Shown here: one piece after another, positions 21,758 to 34,400 of the stretch
How positions within the stretch are numbered: the stretch's first letter is position 1
Layout: each line of letters starts with the position of its first letter
Assembly (NCBI RefSeq): GCF_002127325.2
Contig: NC_035435.2
Coordinates: forward strand, 111,788,090-111,852,089
Reading direction: 5' to 3'
DNA: 64,000 nucleotides
Source: Helianthus annuus
Lineage: Eukaryota; Streptophyta; Magnoliopsida; Asterales; Asteraceae
Made by a program: the position numbers and the translations under genes
Notes under the pieces: generated by a model
What the model was told of the DNA's origin: nothing
The model's database searches: none
What the model saw: only the letters and a program-made list of their open reading frames with translations

Positions 21758-24700
21758 TGTAACACCACGGAAATTCCAGTCCATTGAAATAAAGACACGT
21801 GTCACGAGAGACAGACGTGTCAGAAAAGCCGGATTAAATAAAAGATGTTTGGTAGGATTTTTAGGGCGTCATGTATTTAAAATACCTCTGAACGACCCGA
21901 GGGCGGCATGTTATTAAAACACCTCTGAGCGACCCGAATTTTTTTTATAAATCCCAAGATCCTTAAATCTTTTGAAAATCATCTTACATGATAACCGGCT
22001 GCTCTCAAATAAATAAAGTGGTATCTTTATTAAGGACTTTGGAATTATAGGTTGTTACTACTGAAAATGTTAAATAAAATCCTTGTAAAAAGGAATCAAT
22101 ATAATTATTTTCCTTGGCCAACTATTATGAGAATCCAAGACTCATTCTTGGTAATCTCCGTCACTTTGCAAGACCCTCGAGAGATGAAATTGAATGGGAA
22201 ACATGTAAGAGCATGCTAGGCATGCAATGGCTGATCAAGATGGTCCCACATCTGAAAAAGAGGGACTGATTTCGGAAGTTAGCTTGATTGCTTGGTTATG
22301 ACTTAAAAGCTCACAAAATTTTGTCCTCTGGCCATCGGTTACGGACCGCAAAGCCTTAGGCTTACGGTCCGTAAGGAGGGTACCTGGGAGTTTACAGCAA
22401 GGTCGGTTACGGACCGTAAAGATTAACGCTTACAGTCCGTAAGAAAAGCATACGGACCGCAAGGCCATGTGCTTACGGTCCGTAAGGAGGTCGCTGGCAG
22501 CAGATTTTGGACAGCTGCCTGTCCAGCCCGTTGCACCGACTTAAAACGTAAAATTTTGAAACCATGGGCTTGCTAGGCAGTATTTAGCTCTCTAGGAACA
22601 CCTGGGATGATCCCCCAACCATTGTAGACTTGTGTGTCACAATCTTGGATCTCTTGGCTCACTATATAAGGACTTGAATGGTAACCATTGTCACTTGCTA
22701 ACTTGGGACTTTGGTTCAAGACATCTCTGGAGCTTTCCTGGACTACAACAAATCTTCTTAGGCATCTTAAGCATTCCTAGGACTCTTGTAAGTGTCCTTA
22801 AACCCCTCTAATTGCTTTTAGCTTAGTTAATTAGCTAAAAGTCAAACCATCGTAATTAAGGTTTGACTTCGTGATTACTTATAATGTGCTCTGTCAAATC
22901 ACGAATTAAAGATACCTTTAAGTAGGTAATTACGTGGGTAACAAACCCTTAAAAGGGTATTTCCAGATTCCCACTTTAAGCATGCAAATTGTCGAGTCAA
23001 AGCTAACTATAAAAAGTCAACAGAACGCTTAACTTCAAATTAACTTATAATTAGCAATGTAGGTTACATGCAATCTGTTTGATCATTAAAATAACTTGGT
23101 AATTAATGTAAGAACATGTTCCAACATGTTCAGCTCGACAATTTTCAGTTTAAGCTCGGTTTGGAACCGAAAGTCGTAAAGTTTGACTTCTACTTTAACT
23201 TTCAGTTCTGACCCGTTTAAGCCAAGATTAGGATTGCCTTAGAGCTTCTTTTGAACCTATTTTCATATTAGTATAGCTCTCTGAGTTTATACAACCCGGT
23301 TCAATAGATATCCTATTCACATGCATGTTTCCGTTAATTGCTTATATGTTGACCATTATGCCCATTTGACCTTAAAACATGATTTTTGAAAATGTAATAG
23401 AGTAGGCACCTTAGTTGCTAATTTATAAACTTGCACCCAAAATTTGAAGTCAGTTTGAGGTCTAGATTAAGAGTTATGCTCAATGGCGTAATTAAGAGCT
23501 TCTTTACTAATTAATTGGCGTAAATTACGTATAACCTATTAAAACCCAAATTTTTATACCAAACTTTTTACCCACTGTTATAAAATAATATTTTGGGAAT
23601 TTTGAAGATTTTATTTATTTTTAGGCTGAGCATAACTTAGTATTCTAAGGTTCATTCGGTTTATGCCGGTTTTGCCCTTTTTAGCCATAAAATGAGTTTT
23701 ACAAAACCTTTTGACCTCAAACCAATTTCTACTGATTTGTTATGATAAATATATTATTTTGAGCCTTCTGGAATATTAAAAATATCAGCTTTTTACAGAA
23801 AACCCGGAAATGGCTCCAAATCGCCTTTTTAGGCATTTTTAACACATAAGTGTGCACTAGGACCTTATTTAGCATAAGGGTTTGAACCTACTGATGTAAT
23901 TAGTATACTTTTATATTTTTAAACAGTAGGCAAATGTTTTGAACTCAGAATTCCAGAATTGACCTTTTAGACACTTGTGAAATTACCAAAATGCCCCTAC
24001 GGTGCATAGTAAGGTTAAAGCCAATAAATTTCACAAATTTTGATACCCTACTGTTGTAACTTAGTAAATTAAATATATTTACTAATGTAATCAGACCTGT
24101 AACTCAGGTTATTAATTTAACTCTTTTACACCTTATAAAATGACCAAAACGCCCTTATGAGGCATAGTTTGGTTTAAAACTCATTTGGGGCATAATGGAA
24201 GGTATCATTCTGATATCACAACATATTTTAAGTATATTAACTTCATAAACTTGTATTTGACTCTTATGGTTACTCGTTACGCATTGTACGCGTTCGGATC
24301 GGCTTATGTGGCTAGTTTGGCCATTTTAGCCGAAACGGGTCAAACCATATCTTTTTGGTCTCAAAATCCAGAATGTGATTATGATACCCATATAAAACAA
24401 GTGTGCAAACTTGTTGGGGGCAAAAACCACATTCTAAAACGGTCTTCGCCTTATTGTGCGTTTAAAACCGTAATCTTTATATAAAACTAACCGGTCTAAG
24501 CTTAAGACCCGTTAGGATTCTAATAGGTTATTAAAACCTTAATTTCCAGATCTAGGAGCCCAGTAAAAGCTACTTGCACTCGTTATATTTGGTTATACTT
24601 TGCTCAGGTAAATACGTTTAACTTATTTTCCCTATACGGGCTTGGGGTACGGTATATAAAATACCGCTTGGTCGGGAAATTGACCATAACCGGTCTTAGT

Positions 24701-25417
24701 TATGTGCAGTCAAATGAACCCGTTTGAAAATGTTGTTTTGTTTGTTTAACGCCTTTGGGGGCTTAATGACCATGTCCCGGATATCCTTTGCATCATTCAA
24801 AGAATGGCCACGACCTTAGCACTCGGGTGTAGGCGTACACTCGTAGCGCTGTATAACATGTATAATCGTCGGTACGAGAGAAGTCTCGCGGCGGAATTAT
24901 ATTAAGTGGTGTGTCTATTAATCCTTAACCCGGAACGAACCCGGGCTACTGAACGCAGAATGAACATGTAATTCTTTTACAAGATTATTAAGCAAATAAT
25001 TATCCCAAGTTATAAAAGGTTTTATGCCACGTGCATTTAAATCAATTTTTAAACATTTTTAAAATGAGTCAGTTAAATAGTATTTACCAGTGTAAACTGA
25101 CGTATTTTCCAAAAAGACTAAGTGTAGGTACTACGCGTAATAGGCTGGTCACTCCTTAAGCATCCATCGAAGTCTCGCAAGCTTAGGATGCATGAAGTCT
25201 GTTGAAATGAAGTTCCTTTTTCGTTTGATTCTGCCTGTGGATGTTATTTCGACATTTTGTGATACTTGGATATTACAATAATATTAAATTGAAATAAATC
25301 TATCTTTGCTTCCGCTGTGCATTATAAATTGTGTTGTTTGACTATGACGATATCAACTACGTCACGATAATCCCCCACCGGGCCCACCAGTGACACGTGG
25401 AAATTAGGGGTGTGACA
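21758..25417 (+). repeat. TekA 3' LTR (3,660 bp)
   Basis: Near-identical to 11114-14674 and retains the segment at about 22500-22599 missing from the 5' LTR. TATA box at 22662-22670; palindromic words at 22337-22488. It is followed by the TTGCT duplication and then CopB LTR sequence. Confidence 0.97.
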
Positions 25418-25469
25418 TTGCTGTTTGCAGCCTCCCACCAAGAACGCATTCTTCATGGGATAGGATCTT

Positions 25470-25489
25470 CACGAAGAACATTCTTCGTG
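25470..25489. promoter_or_regulatory. heat-shock-element-like palindrome in CopB LTR
   Basis: Two 9-bp arms (CACGAAGAA and TTCTTCGTG) flank CA. The core AGAACATTCT fits the heat-shock-element form AGAAnnTTCT. It lies about 110 bp upstream of the TATA box at 25597, with further weaker CGAAGAAC words around it. Heat response is inference. Confidence 0.55.
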
Positions 25490-25596
25490 CGATGTATAGT
25501 CTTTCGTGGACTGATCAACGAAGAACATAGTTCTTCATGGGCTTAGGTTCTTCGTGGGCCCAGTAGCATTCTTCGTGATGTTATTGGGCTGGGGCC

Positions 25597-25605
25597 TATA
25601 TATAA
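25597..25605 (+). promoter_or_regulatory. CopB LTR TATA box
   Basis: TATATATAA in the LTR, about 230 bp before its 3' end, a plausible position for the U3/R border. Confidence 0.65.
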
Positions 25606-25830
25606 CAACTTATGTTGTGTAGAACAGGTTAAGAGAGCTTTGGTGAGTCTGTAAACACTGTGTGTATGTGTTTGTAAGTTTTCTCTTCCATTTAATCAAG
25701 ATAGTGAATCTTTGGTTACGTGTGTGCTTTATACTTTGCTTTGGTTGCATTCTTACAAGGATTCCGCACTTGTAATTGTGTTCTAACAACAAGAAAGTAG
25801 GTTTCTTGATCCTTCAAGTGGGCCTACAAG

Positions 25831-25842
25831 TGCTATCAGAAC
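25831..25842 (+). other. CopB primer binding site (degenerate)
   Basis: TGCTATCAGAAC, two bases after the LTR end, differs from the tRNA-Met-type TGGTATCAGAGC at two positions. Position and spacing match the CopA site. Confidence 0.75.
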
Positions 25843-26586
25843 TTTGGCTTTCTTTCTTGTTGAAAACCAAGCATAGCGAGTTGTTTGAGCAAGTGGTGAA
25901 GCATCTTGGAAGTGTTCTTGAGCTTAAAACAAGATATTTGAGTTTTTGTAAGAAAATGGCTTGAAAACTTAAGAAATCTTGTTGTTTAGCTGAAATTTTT
26001 TTACAAAACCTTGTTAAAATACATGGAAACATGCTAAAATACGGTTTTCATGAAATTTCTTGCAAATCCTTGGCTCGACAACTTTTTCGGTGAGTGTTTG
26101 ACTGGAGAAATCACTGGAATATTCCTTTTGTTGAAGGATATTCTTGTACTTTTGCTAAAAGTTGAGTTTTTCGAATGCTTGCCTGTTAACCAGTTTGAGT
26201 GATTCACCAGACAACTTTCTAAATTTCAAGGATAAGATTCTGCCTTTTTTAGTAACTTTTCACCAACCAATTTACGAAGAACCTGTATTTGAAAAACCTT
26301 ATCGACGAAGAATCTGTAGGGCGAAGAACCATTCTTCGTGAGTTGGCCTCCAACGAAGAACCACTCTTCGTGAGATTAGCCTCCGACGAAGAACCCACCC
26401 CTGCGAAGAACCTTTGTCAACGAAGAACCTCATTTTTCGTTGAAATTGGTTGTTCCTGGAAGCACATTCTTTGTAACATAGTTCTTCGTGACACCAACAG
26501 TTGTAGTTTTCACAGAAGCTGTTTATATTCATCATAGTTGTCAATTTGAGTTTTTCAAGTAACAGTTTTTAAAACAACAGTTAAAA
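25843..26586 (+). other. CopB leader with CGAAGAAC word cluster
   Basis: No coding sequence is recognised between the primer site and the gag ATG. From 26275 to 26490 the words CGAAGAAC and TTCTTCGTG recur many times in both orientations, the same words seen upstream of the TATA box in the LTR. Confidence 0.6.
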
Positions 26587-27784
26587 ATGAGTACGAATCC
26601 TTGGGATTGGAGTGATAGCTCGAGTACAAGCCAAGATCCTTCACAATGGATCAAGGGGATTAATGCCCAAACAAGAAATTACCGCTAATCAATGGGCATG
26701 TGTTGTAAATCAAAATCAAAGCATTTAAAATCTTCTCTTAAGCGAGAGTGAAACGGGAAGCAACAATCTTCGACCAAAATTGAATCACATGAACGATTAT
26801 CCATCATGAAAAAGTCGTTTTCATACATACGTTCTAGGGCAAAATACCGAGTTGTGGACATATTTTACTACACCGTACAATGAAGCTCTCAAAGAAGCGG
26901 GTTCAAATCCACTCACTTTGGTGGGAATGAGCGACAATGATAAGAAGGCATATGATCTTGAGAAGAAAGCCTTTGCTATTTTTACTCAAGCACTTCATAG
27001 AGATATTTATCATCAATTCGCCTATTGTACAACTACAAAGAATTTGTGGGATGTCTTGGTAGCTAGAGGAAAAGGGAATTTCACAACAAGAAAGATTCGA
27101 CATGATTTTTTGAAGAAGGAATTTGAAGGATTCTTGTTCATGGAAAATGAAACACTCAACGATATGGCTACTCGGTTCTATCATCTTCTTAGTGAGATGC
27201 ACTCATATCGGGTTAATGCAACACAACAAGAGATGATCAAACGCTTTGCTGATGCTTTACCACCCAAATGGAGTCAATTCATTGATTTGTAAAGCATACC
27301 GGTGTTCTAGATACGCTCACTATTTATGAATTCGTTCAAAAGCTTGAGAACACGAATGAAGAAGAAATACGAAAGGCAAAACGAATTCCAGTTCCACAAA
27401 ATCTGGAGATGTACTTTGGAGGTATTAACACCAGAGTTAGTACCAATCAGCAACCGAAGCTTCAAACTGCGTTTGTGTCAAATACAAACCCTTATGGACA
27501 ACCATTTGACCTAAAAGCCTTCCTACCACACCCCCAGCCAGCTCAATCCTTGGTTCTCTTACAAACCCTTATGGCGAACCTTTTGATCCGAAAGCCTATC
27601 TTCTTTTCCTACAAGCTGCTCTACAACAAACCCAATAACAACACCTTTCTCAACCAACCCCTCAACAAGCCTTTTATGGTAACAACTCTCAACACCCAAA
27701 CCCCATCATCGTCAGATTTGATACCTCAAACTTCACCAAAGTAAATGTGGAAGGTGCTCGAGAACATATAGAACTTTTAAACAC
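26587..27784 (+). pseudogene. CopB gag, N-terminal part
   Basis: Starts at ATG 26587 (MSTNPWDWSDSSSTSQDPS) and meets stops soon after (TAA about 26686 and more by 26810). An open stretch from 26852 to 27292 carries the gag core, with KKAYDLEKKAFAIFTQAL and FADALPPKWSQF as in CopA. The remainder to 27784 reads with frame changes through KRIPVPQNLEMYFGG and RFDTSNFTKVNVEGAREH. It is interrupted after LLNT by SoloA. About 100 bp of its end is repeated four more times in the tandem array. Confidence 0.85.
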
Positions 27785-28006
27785 TGATGTGTGTCGGTGT
27801 GAATATATTTTTAGTTATATTTTAAGCCTTTTTTAACACTTTAGTCAAGTTTTAAATTAATAAAACATGATATTCTACTAACACTAAACACACATATGGG
27901 CAAGTGCACCCATCGTGAGCGTAGTATAGTGTTGGTAAGATACCGAGGTCGTCCAATGATACAAGAGCTTTTAATACCGGTTTATACTCAACGTCTAGTC
28001 AAATCA

Positions 28007-31000
28007 TGTAACACCTCGAAAATTCATGTCCAATAATATGTCGACACCTGTCATGGACTTAAAACGTGTAAAAGATTACTTTAGAAGGACTAAAGTTGAC
28101 AAACAAGGAATCTATGTGTGTAAAAGGGTTCAAAATGTCAACAATGGATAAATATACTTTAAAATAACCCTACATGATGTTTATACCCTTAAACGAATAA
28201 ATCATGGATCATACGAAGCTAATTGTGAAAGAAAGTGAGGAATTACAAACTACAGGGGTTAAATGTGTCAACATGTTTAAAATATACCTCTGAGTGACCC
28301 TTTAGCGAACCTGAAGCTTTGTAATGATTAGTTATACTCATGAGAATAAGTGATAAAAATTTCACAAGGTTTCGATAAAGTATGAGAAAGTTATGACAAT
28401 ATTCGTATACGAGGGGTTAAAAGCGTCAACGTTGGAATTTAAGACTTTTTTGTGATCACAAAGTTAACCGGGGACTTAACAAAGTTGGTTTATGACTTGG
28501 GGTCCTTAAAAGTCAAGTTTGGGGGTTAAAAGTGCAAGAAATAAAGTTAAAAACGCGTTTACAAGGACCAGGGACCTAAAGTGCAAAGTTTGGAAACTTG
28601 TAACCTGAGTCTGGACTTCACACGGGGCGCGTAAGGGTTGCCCAGAACCTTACGCGGGCCGCCTAAGGTGCCCAGATGCAGAAAATTGCACAGCTGTCTG
28701 TTCCAGCAGGTTACACCGACTTTGAAGCTTAGTTTTCGAATCTATGGGCTTGTATGATGGTTTTAAAGGGCCTAGGGACACTTGGAATGATCAGGAATCA
28801 TTCCATAGACTTGTATGTCATGATCTTGTGCAATCAAAGTCCCTATATAAGAAATTCTTGGTTGCACCATTTGAGCACTTCATTTGAAAACTTCACAACT
28901 TGTTTTCTGGAGGTTCCTGGAGCTCAAGCACCCTTCCTAGTGATCTCTAGTCGTGCTTAGGACTTCAGTAAGTATCATTAACCCTTCTTAATTCATTTTT
29001 GCCTAGTTAATTAGCCTAAAGTCAAACCGTCGTAATTAAGATTTGACTTCGTCATTAATCTTAATTTGTCCAGTCAAATTTCAAATTGAAAGTACCTATG
29101 AGTTGGTAATTATGTGGGCAATAAACCCTTAAAAGGGCACCCTCTGCTTCCCACTCTATCTAGGTCAATTGTTGGGTCAAACTTGATTATAAAAAGTCAA
29201 CAGAAAGCTAATTTTCAAATTAATGCATAATTAGCAATGTAGAAGCTATGCAACCTGTTTTATCATTAATATAACTTGGTAATTAATGTAAGAACATGTC
29301 TAAACATGTTCAACTCGACAATTTTCAGTTTAAGCTCGGTTCGGAATCGAAAATCGCAAAAGTAGACTTTTGCTTTGACTTTCAGTTCGACCCATTAGAG
29401 CATAGTTTAGAAATGTCTTAGAGCCTCAATAGGACCGGGTTTCATATAAGTATAACCCTCTGTGATTATACAACTTTGTTCATTAGTTATCCGATTCATA
29501 TGCATATTTCCATTAAATGCCCAAATGTTGACTATTATGCCCATATGACCTTAAAACATGAATTTTGAAAATGTAAAAGAGTAGAAACCTTAGTTACTGA
29601 TTTATAAGCTTGTACCTAAAATTTGACATCAGTTTGAGGTCTAGATTAAGAGTTATGCTCATATGCGTAATTAGAAAGCTTCTTAGTAATTAAATGACGT
29701 AATTAGCATATAACCTATCTAAACCCAAATTTTGATACCAAACCATTTTCTACTGATCCAATATGATAAATATAATATTTTAAGCCTTCTGGAATAATAA
29801 AAATATCAGATTTTCTTATAAAACCCGAAAAACGCTTAAAATCACCTTTTTACGCGTTTTAAGCGCATAGTATGTATTAAAACTATTTTAGATATATAAG
29901 ACTTGATACCTACTGATGTTTTAAGTGAATTTCTACACTTTAGCAGTAAGCAAAAGTTTTAAACTCAGATTTCCAGATTTGACCTTTAAACCTTAGGTGA
30001 AATTACCAAAATGCCCTTTCGGTGCCTAGTATGGTTAGAAATGATAAATTTCACATATAGGTTATACCCTACTGATATAACTTAGTAAATTAAGTATTTT
30101 TACTAATTATATCAGTCCCGAAACTCAGATTTATATTTAAACTCTTTTATAACCTTTTAAATGACCAAAATGCCCTTATGGGGCATAATTTGAATTTAAA
30201 TTCATTTGGGGCATAATACAAGATATCTTACTGATGTCACAACATATTTAAGGCATATTAACTTAGGGAACCTGCATATGACTCATATGGTTACTCGTTA
30301 CGCACTTTTCGCGTTCAGATCGGCTTATGTAACTAGTTTGCATATATTAGCCGAAACGGGTCAAACCATATCATTTTTGTCTCAAAATCCAGAATGTGTT
30401 TAAGTTACCCATATTAAACAAGCATACAAGCTTGTCGGGTCAAAACCACATTCTAAACCGGTCTTCGCTTTATCATGCGTTTGAACCGTGTCTTCCTTTT
30501 GAAAACTAACCGGTCTAAGTCTAAGCTTAATTAAAGACCCGTTAGGATTCTAATAGGTTATTAAAAACCTTCGTTCCAGATTAAGAGCCCAGTAAAAGCT
30601 ACGTGCACTTGCTGTATTTGATTTATACTTTGCTCAGGTAAATACTCTTAACTTATTTTCCCTATACGGGCTTGGGATACGGTACTATAAAAGCACCGCT
30701 TGGTCGGGTGTGCAGTCATTTATATCGAATAGTGATTTATGTATTTACATGACCCGTGTAATATGTATTATTTGGTGTATGGCCTTTGGGGGTTAAATGA
30801 CCATGTCCCGGATATCCTTGGCATCATTCAAGCCACAACCTAAGCACGGGGTATAGGCGTACACCTGACAGCTGCATATGTAAAAACTGGTAGCCCACTT
30901 AAAGGAATCAGCCTTGTGGGTATTATACCTGTGGCGTGTCAGTTAATCTAGATCGGCCCTACAAACTGGCCCTGATGGACGACAAATAAGTAAAACTGTA

Positions 31001-31437
31001 CAAGATTATTTTTGAATAATTGTCCCAAGTTATAAAAGATATTTTTGCCTAAGTGCATTCAAATCAGTTTTTAAACATTTTCAAAATGAGTTAGTTAAGT
31101 TGTATTTAACAGTGTAATCTGACGTATTTTCCAAAAAGGCTAAGTGCAGGTACTATACGTAATAGGCTGGCTACTCCAGGCATCAATAAACAAGTCTCGC
31201 AAGCTCTAGATGGCAAAGTCTGTTGAACAGTTTTCCTTTTTTATTCGATCCGCATGTGGATCTATTGCAACTATCTTGTGATACTTAATATTACAATTTT
31301 ATTCAGTTGAAATGAATCTATCTTTTGCTTCCGCTGTGCATTTATAATTTGTGTTGTTTGAATATGATGATATCAACTACATCACGATACTCCCCACCGG
31401 GCCCACCGGTAATACGTGGAAATATCGGGGTGTGACA
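28007..31437 (+). mobile_element. SoloB: solo LTR related to TekA (3,431 bp)
   Basis: Runs TGTAACACCTCG...GGGTGTGACA with perfect AATCA duplications (28002-28006, 31438-31442). It aligns along its length with the TekA LTR but is clearly diverged, so it comes from a sister subfamily or an older insertion. There is no interior, as after LTR-LTR recombination. TATA box at 28843-28851. Its last 284 bp (from 31154) are part of the tandem array. Confidence 0.93.
28843..28851 (+). promoter_or_regulatory. SoloB TATA box
   Basis: CTATATAAG at the position matching the TekA LTR TATA box. A GC-rich dyad (TTACGCGGGCC and inverted GCGCGTAAGG) lies at 28625-28672 upstream. Confidence 0.6.
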
Positions 31438-34400
31438 AATCAAAAATTTAGAAAAGGTTTTAAACATGAAAATAAAAACTAAAAATGCAGAAAATTAAAA
31501 TAAAATAAAAAAACAGATAGACAAGATGAATCACTTGGATCCGACTCGCCTTTAGTGTAACCTCAAACTCTCAACACCCAAACCCCAACACCGTCAGATT
31601 TGATACCTCAAACTTCAACAAAGTAAATGTGGAAGGTGCTCGAGAACATATAGAACTTGTAAACACTGATGTGTGTCGGTGTGAATATATTTTTAGTTAT
31701 ATTTTAAGCCCCTTTTAACACTTTAGTCAAGTTTTAAATTTATAAAACACAATATTCTACTAACACTAAACACACATATGGGCAAGTGTACCCATCGTGA
31801 GCGTAGTATAGTGTTGGTAAGATAGCGAGGTCGTCTAAGGACACAAGAGCTTTTAATACCGGTTTATCTTCAACGTCTAATCAAATCAAAAATTTGGAAA
31901 AGGTTTTAAACAAGAAAATAAAAACTAAAAATGCTGAAAATTAAAATAAAATAAAGACAGATAGACAAGATGAATCACTTGGATCCGACTCGCCTTTAGT
32001 GTAACCTTTGATGATTTCCGCACTTTTGCACTTTTTAAGAGATTATATTAGTTATAGTAGTAGGCCCCCTTTTGAAGGTGACGTTACCCTCAACCCAGTA
32101 ATTTGAGTCAGCAAGGATACTATACGTAATAGGCTGGCTACTCCAGGCGTCAATAAACAAGTCTCGCAAGCTCTAGATGGCAAAGTCTGTTGAACAGTTT
32201 TCCTTTTTTATTCGATCCGCCTGTGGATCTATTGCAACTATCTGGTGATACTTAATATTACAATTTTATTCAGTTGAAATGAATCTATCTTTTGCTTCCA
32301 CTGTGCATTTATAATTTGTGTTGTTTGAATATGATGATATCAACTACGTCACGATACTCCCCACCGGGCCCACCGGTAATACGTGGAAATATCGGGGTGT
32401 GACAAATCAAAATTTTAGAAAAGGTTTTAAACATGAAAATAAAAACTAAAAATGCTGAAAATTAAAATAAAATAAAAAACAGATAGACAAAATGAATCAC
32501 TTGGATCTGACTCGCCTTTAGTGTAACCTCATACTCTCAACACCCAAACCCCAACACCGTCAGATTTGATACCTCAAACTTCACCAAAGTAAATGTGGAA
32601 GGTGCTCGACAACATATAGAACTTGTAAACACTGATGTGTGTCAATGTGAATATATTTTTAGTTATATTTTAAGCTCTTTTTAACACTTTAGTCAAGTTT
32701 TAAATTTATAAAACACGATATTCAACTAACACTAAACACACATATGGGCAAGTGTACCTATCGTGAGCGTAGTATAGTGTTGGTAAATAGATAGGTCGTC
32801 CAAGGACACAAAAGCTTTTAATATACCGGTTTATCTTCAACGTCTAATCAAATAAAAAATTTGGAAAAGGTATTAAACAAGAAAATAAAAACTAAAAATG
32901 CTGAAAATTAAAATAAAATAAAAACAGATAGACAAGATGAATCACTTGGATCCGACTCGCCTTTAGTGTAACCTTTGATGATTTCCGCACTTTTGCACTT
33001 TTTAAGAGATTATCTTAGTTATAGCAGTAGGCCCCCCTTTTGAAGGTGACGTTACCCTCAACCCAGTAATTTGAGTCAGCAAGGATACTATACGTAATAG
33101 GCTGGCTACTCCAGGCATCAATAAACAAGTCTCGCAAGCTCTAGATGGCAAAGTCTGTTGAACAGTTTTCCTTTTTTATTCGATCCGCCCGTGGATCTAT
33201 TGCAACTATCTTGTGATACTTAATATTACAATTTTATTCAGTTGAAATGAATCTATCTTTTGCTTCCGCTGTGCATTTATAATTTGTGTTGTTTGAATAT
33301 GATGATATCAACTACGTCACGATACTCCCCACCGGGCCCACCGGTAATACATGGAAATATCGGGGTGTGACAAATCAAAAATTTAGAAAAAGTTTTAAAC
33401 ATGAAAATAAAAACTAAAAATGCTGAAAATTAAAATAAATTAAAAAAACTGATAGACAAGATGAATCACTTGGATCCGACTCGCCTTTAGTGTAACCTCA
33501 AACTCTCAACACCCAAACTCCAACACCGTCAGATTTGATACCTCAAACTTCACCAAAGTAAATGTGGAAGGTGCTCGAGAACATATAGAACTTGTAAACA
33601 CTAATGTGTGTCGGTGTGAATATATTTTTAGTTATATTTTAAGCCCTTTTTAATGCTTTAGTAAAGTTTTAAATTTATAAAAGACGATATTCTAGTAACA
33701 CTAAACACACATATGGGCAAGTGTACCCATCGTGAGCGTAGTATAGTGTTGGTAAGATAGCGAGGTCGTCCAAGGACAAAAGAGCTTTTAATACCGGTTT
33801 ATCTTCAACGTCTAATCAAATCAAAAATTTGGAAAAGGTTTTAAACAAGAAAATAAAAACTAAAAATGCTGAAAATTAAAATAAAATAAAAACAGATAGA
33901 CAAGATGAATCACTTGGATCCGACTCGCTTTAGTGTAACCTTTGATGATTTCCGCACTTTTGCAATTTTTAAGAGATTATCTTAGTTATAGCAGTAGGCC
34001 CCCCTTTTGAAGGTGACGTTACCCTCAACCCAGTAATTTGAGTCAGCAAGGATACTATACGTTATAGGCTGGCTACTCCAGGCATCAATAAACAAGTCTC
34101 GCAAGCTCTAGATGGCAAAGTCTGTTGAATAGCTTTCCTTTTTTATTCGATCCGCCTGTGGATCTATTGCAACTATCTTGTGATACTTAATATTACAATT
34201 TTATTCCGTTGAAATGAATCTATCATTTGCTTCCGCTGTGCATTTATAATTTGTGTTGTTTGAATATGATGATATCAACTACGTCACGATACTCCCCAAC
34301 GGGCCCACCGGTAATACGTGGAAATATCGGGGTGTGACAAATCAAAAATTTAGAAAAGGTTTTAAACATGAAAATAAAAACTAAAAATGCTGAAAATTAA

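Larger units (their letters stand above)
11114..25417 (+). mobile_element. TekA: Ty3/Gypsy chromovirus, Tekay/Del type
   Basis: 14.3 kb with 3.6-kb LTRs running TGTAACACC...TGTGACA and perfect TTGCT duplications (11109-11113, 25418-25422). Order: LTR, primer site, accessory ORF, gag, protease, RT, RNase H, integrase, chromodomain-like tail, PPT, LTR. Very long LTRs, a tRNA-Met-type primer site and the C-terminal module fit the Tekay/Del clade. The LTRs differ by scattered single bases and one ~100-bp deletion. The coding region has one frameshift and two nonsense codons, so it is close to intact but not functional. Confidence 0.97.
25418..25828 (+). repeat. CopB 5' LTR, right part
   Basis: Follows TekA directly and ends GGCCTACA, two bases before the primer binding site. 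It contains CGAAGAAC/GTTCTTCG words (25438-25580) and a TATA box at 25597-25605. The other part of this LTR is at about 10953-11113, left of TekA. Confidence 0.8.
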
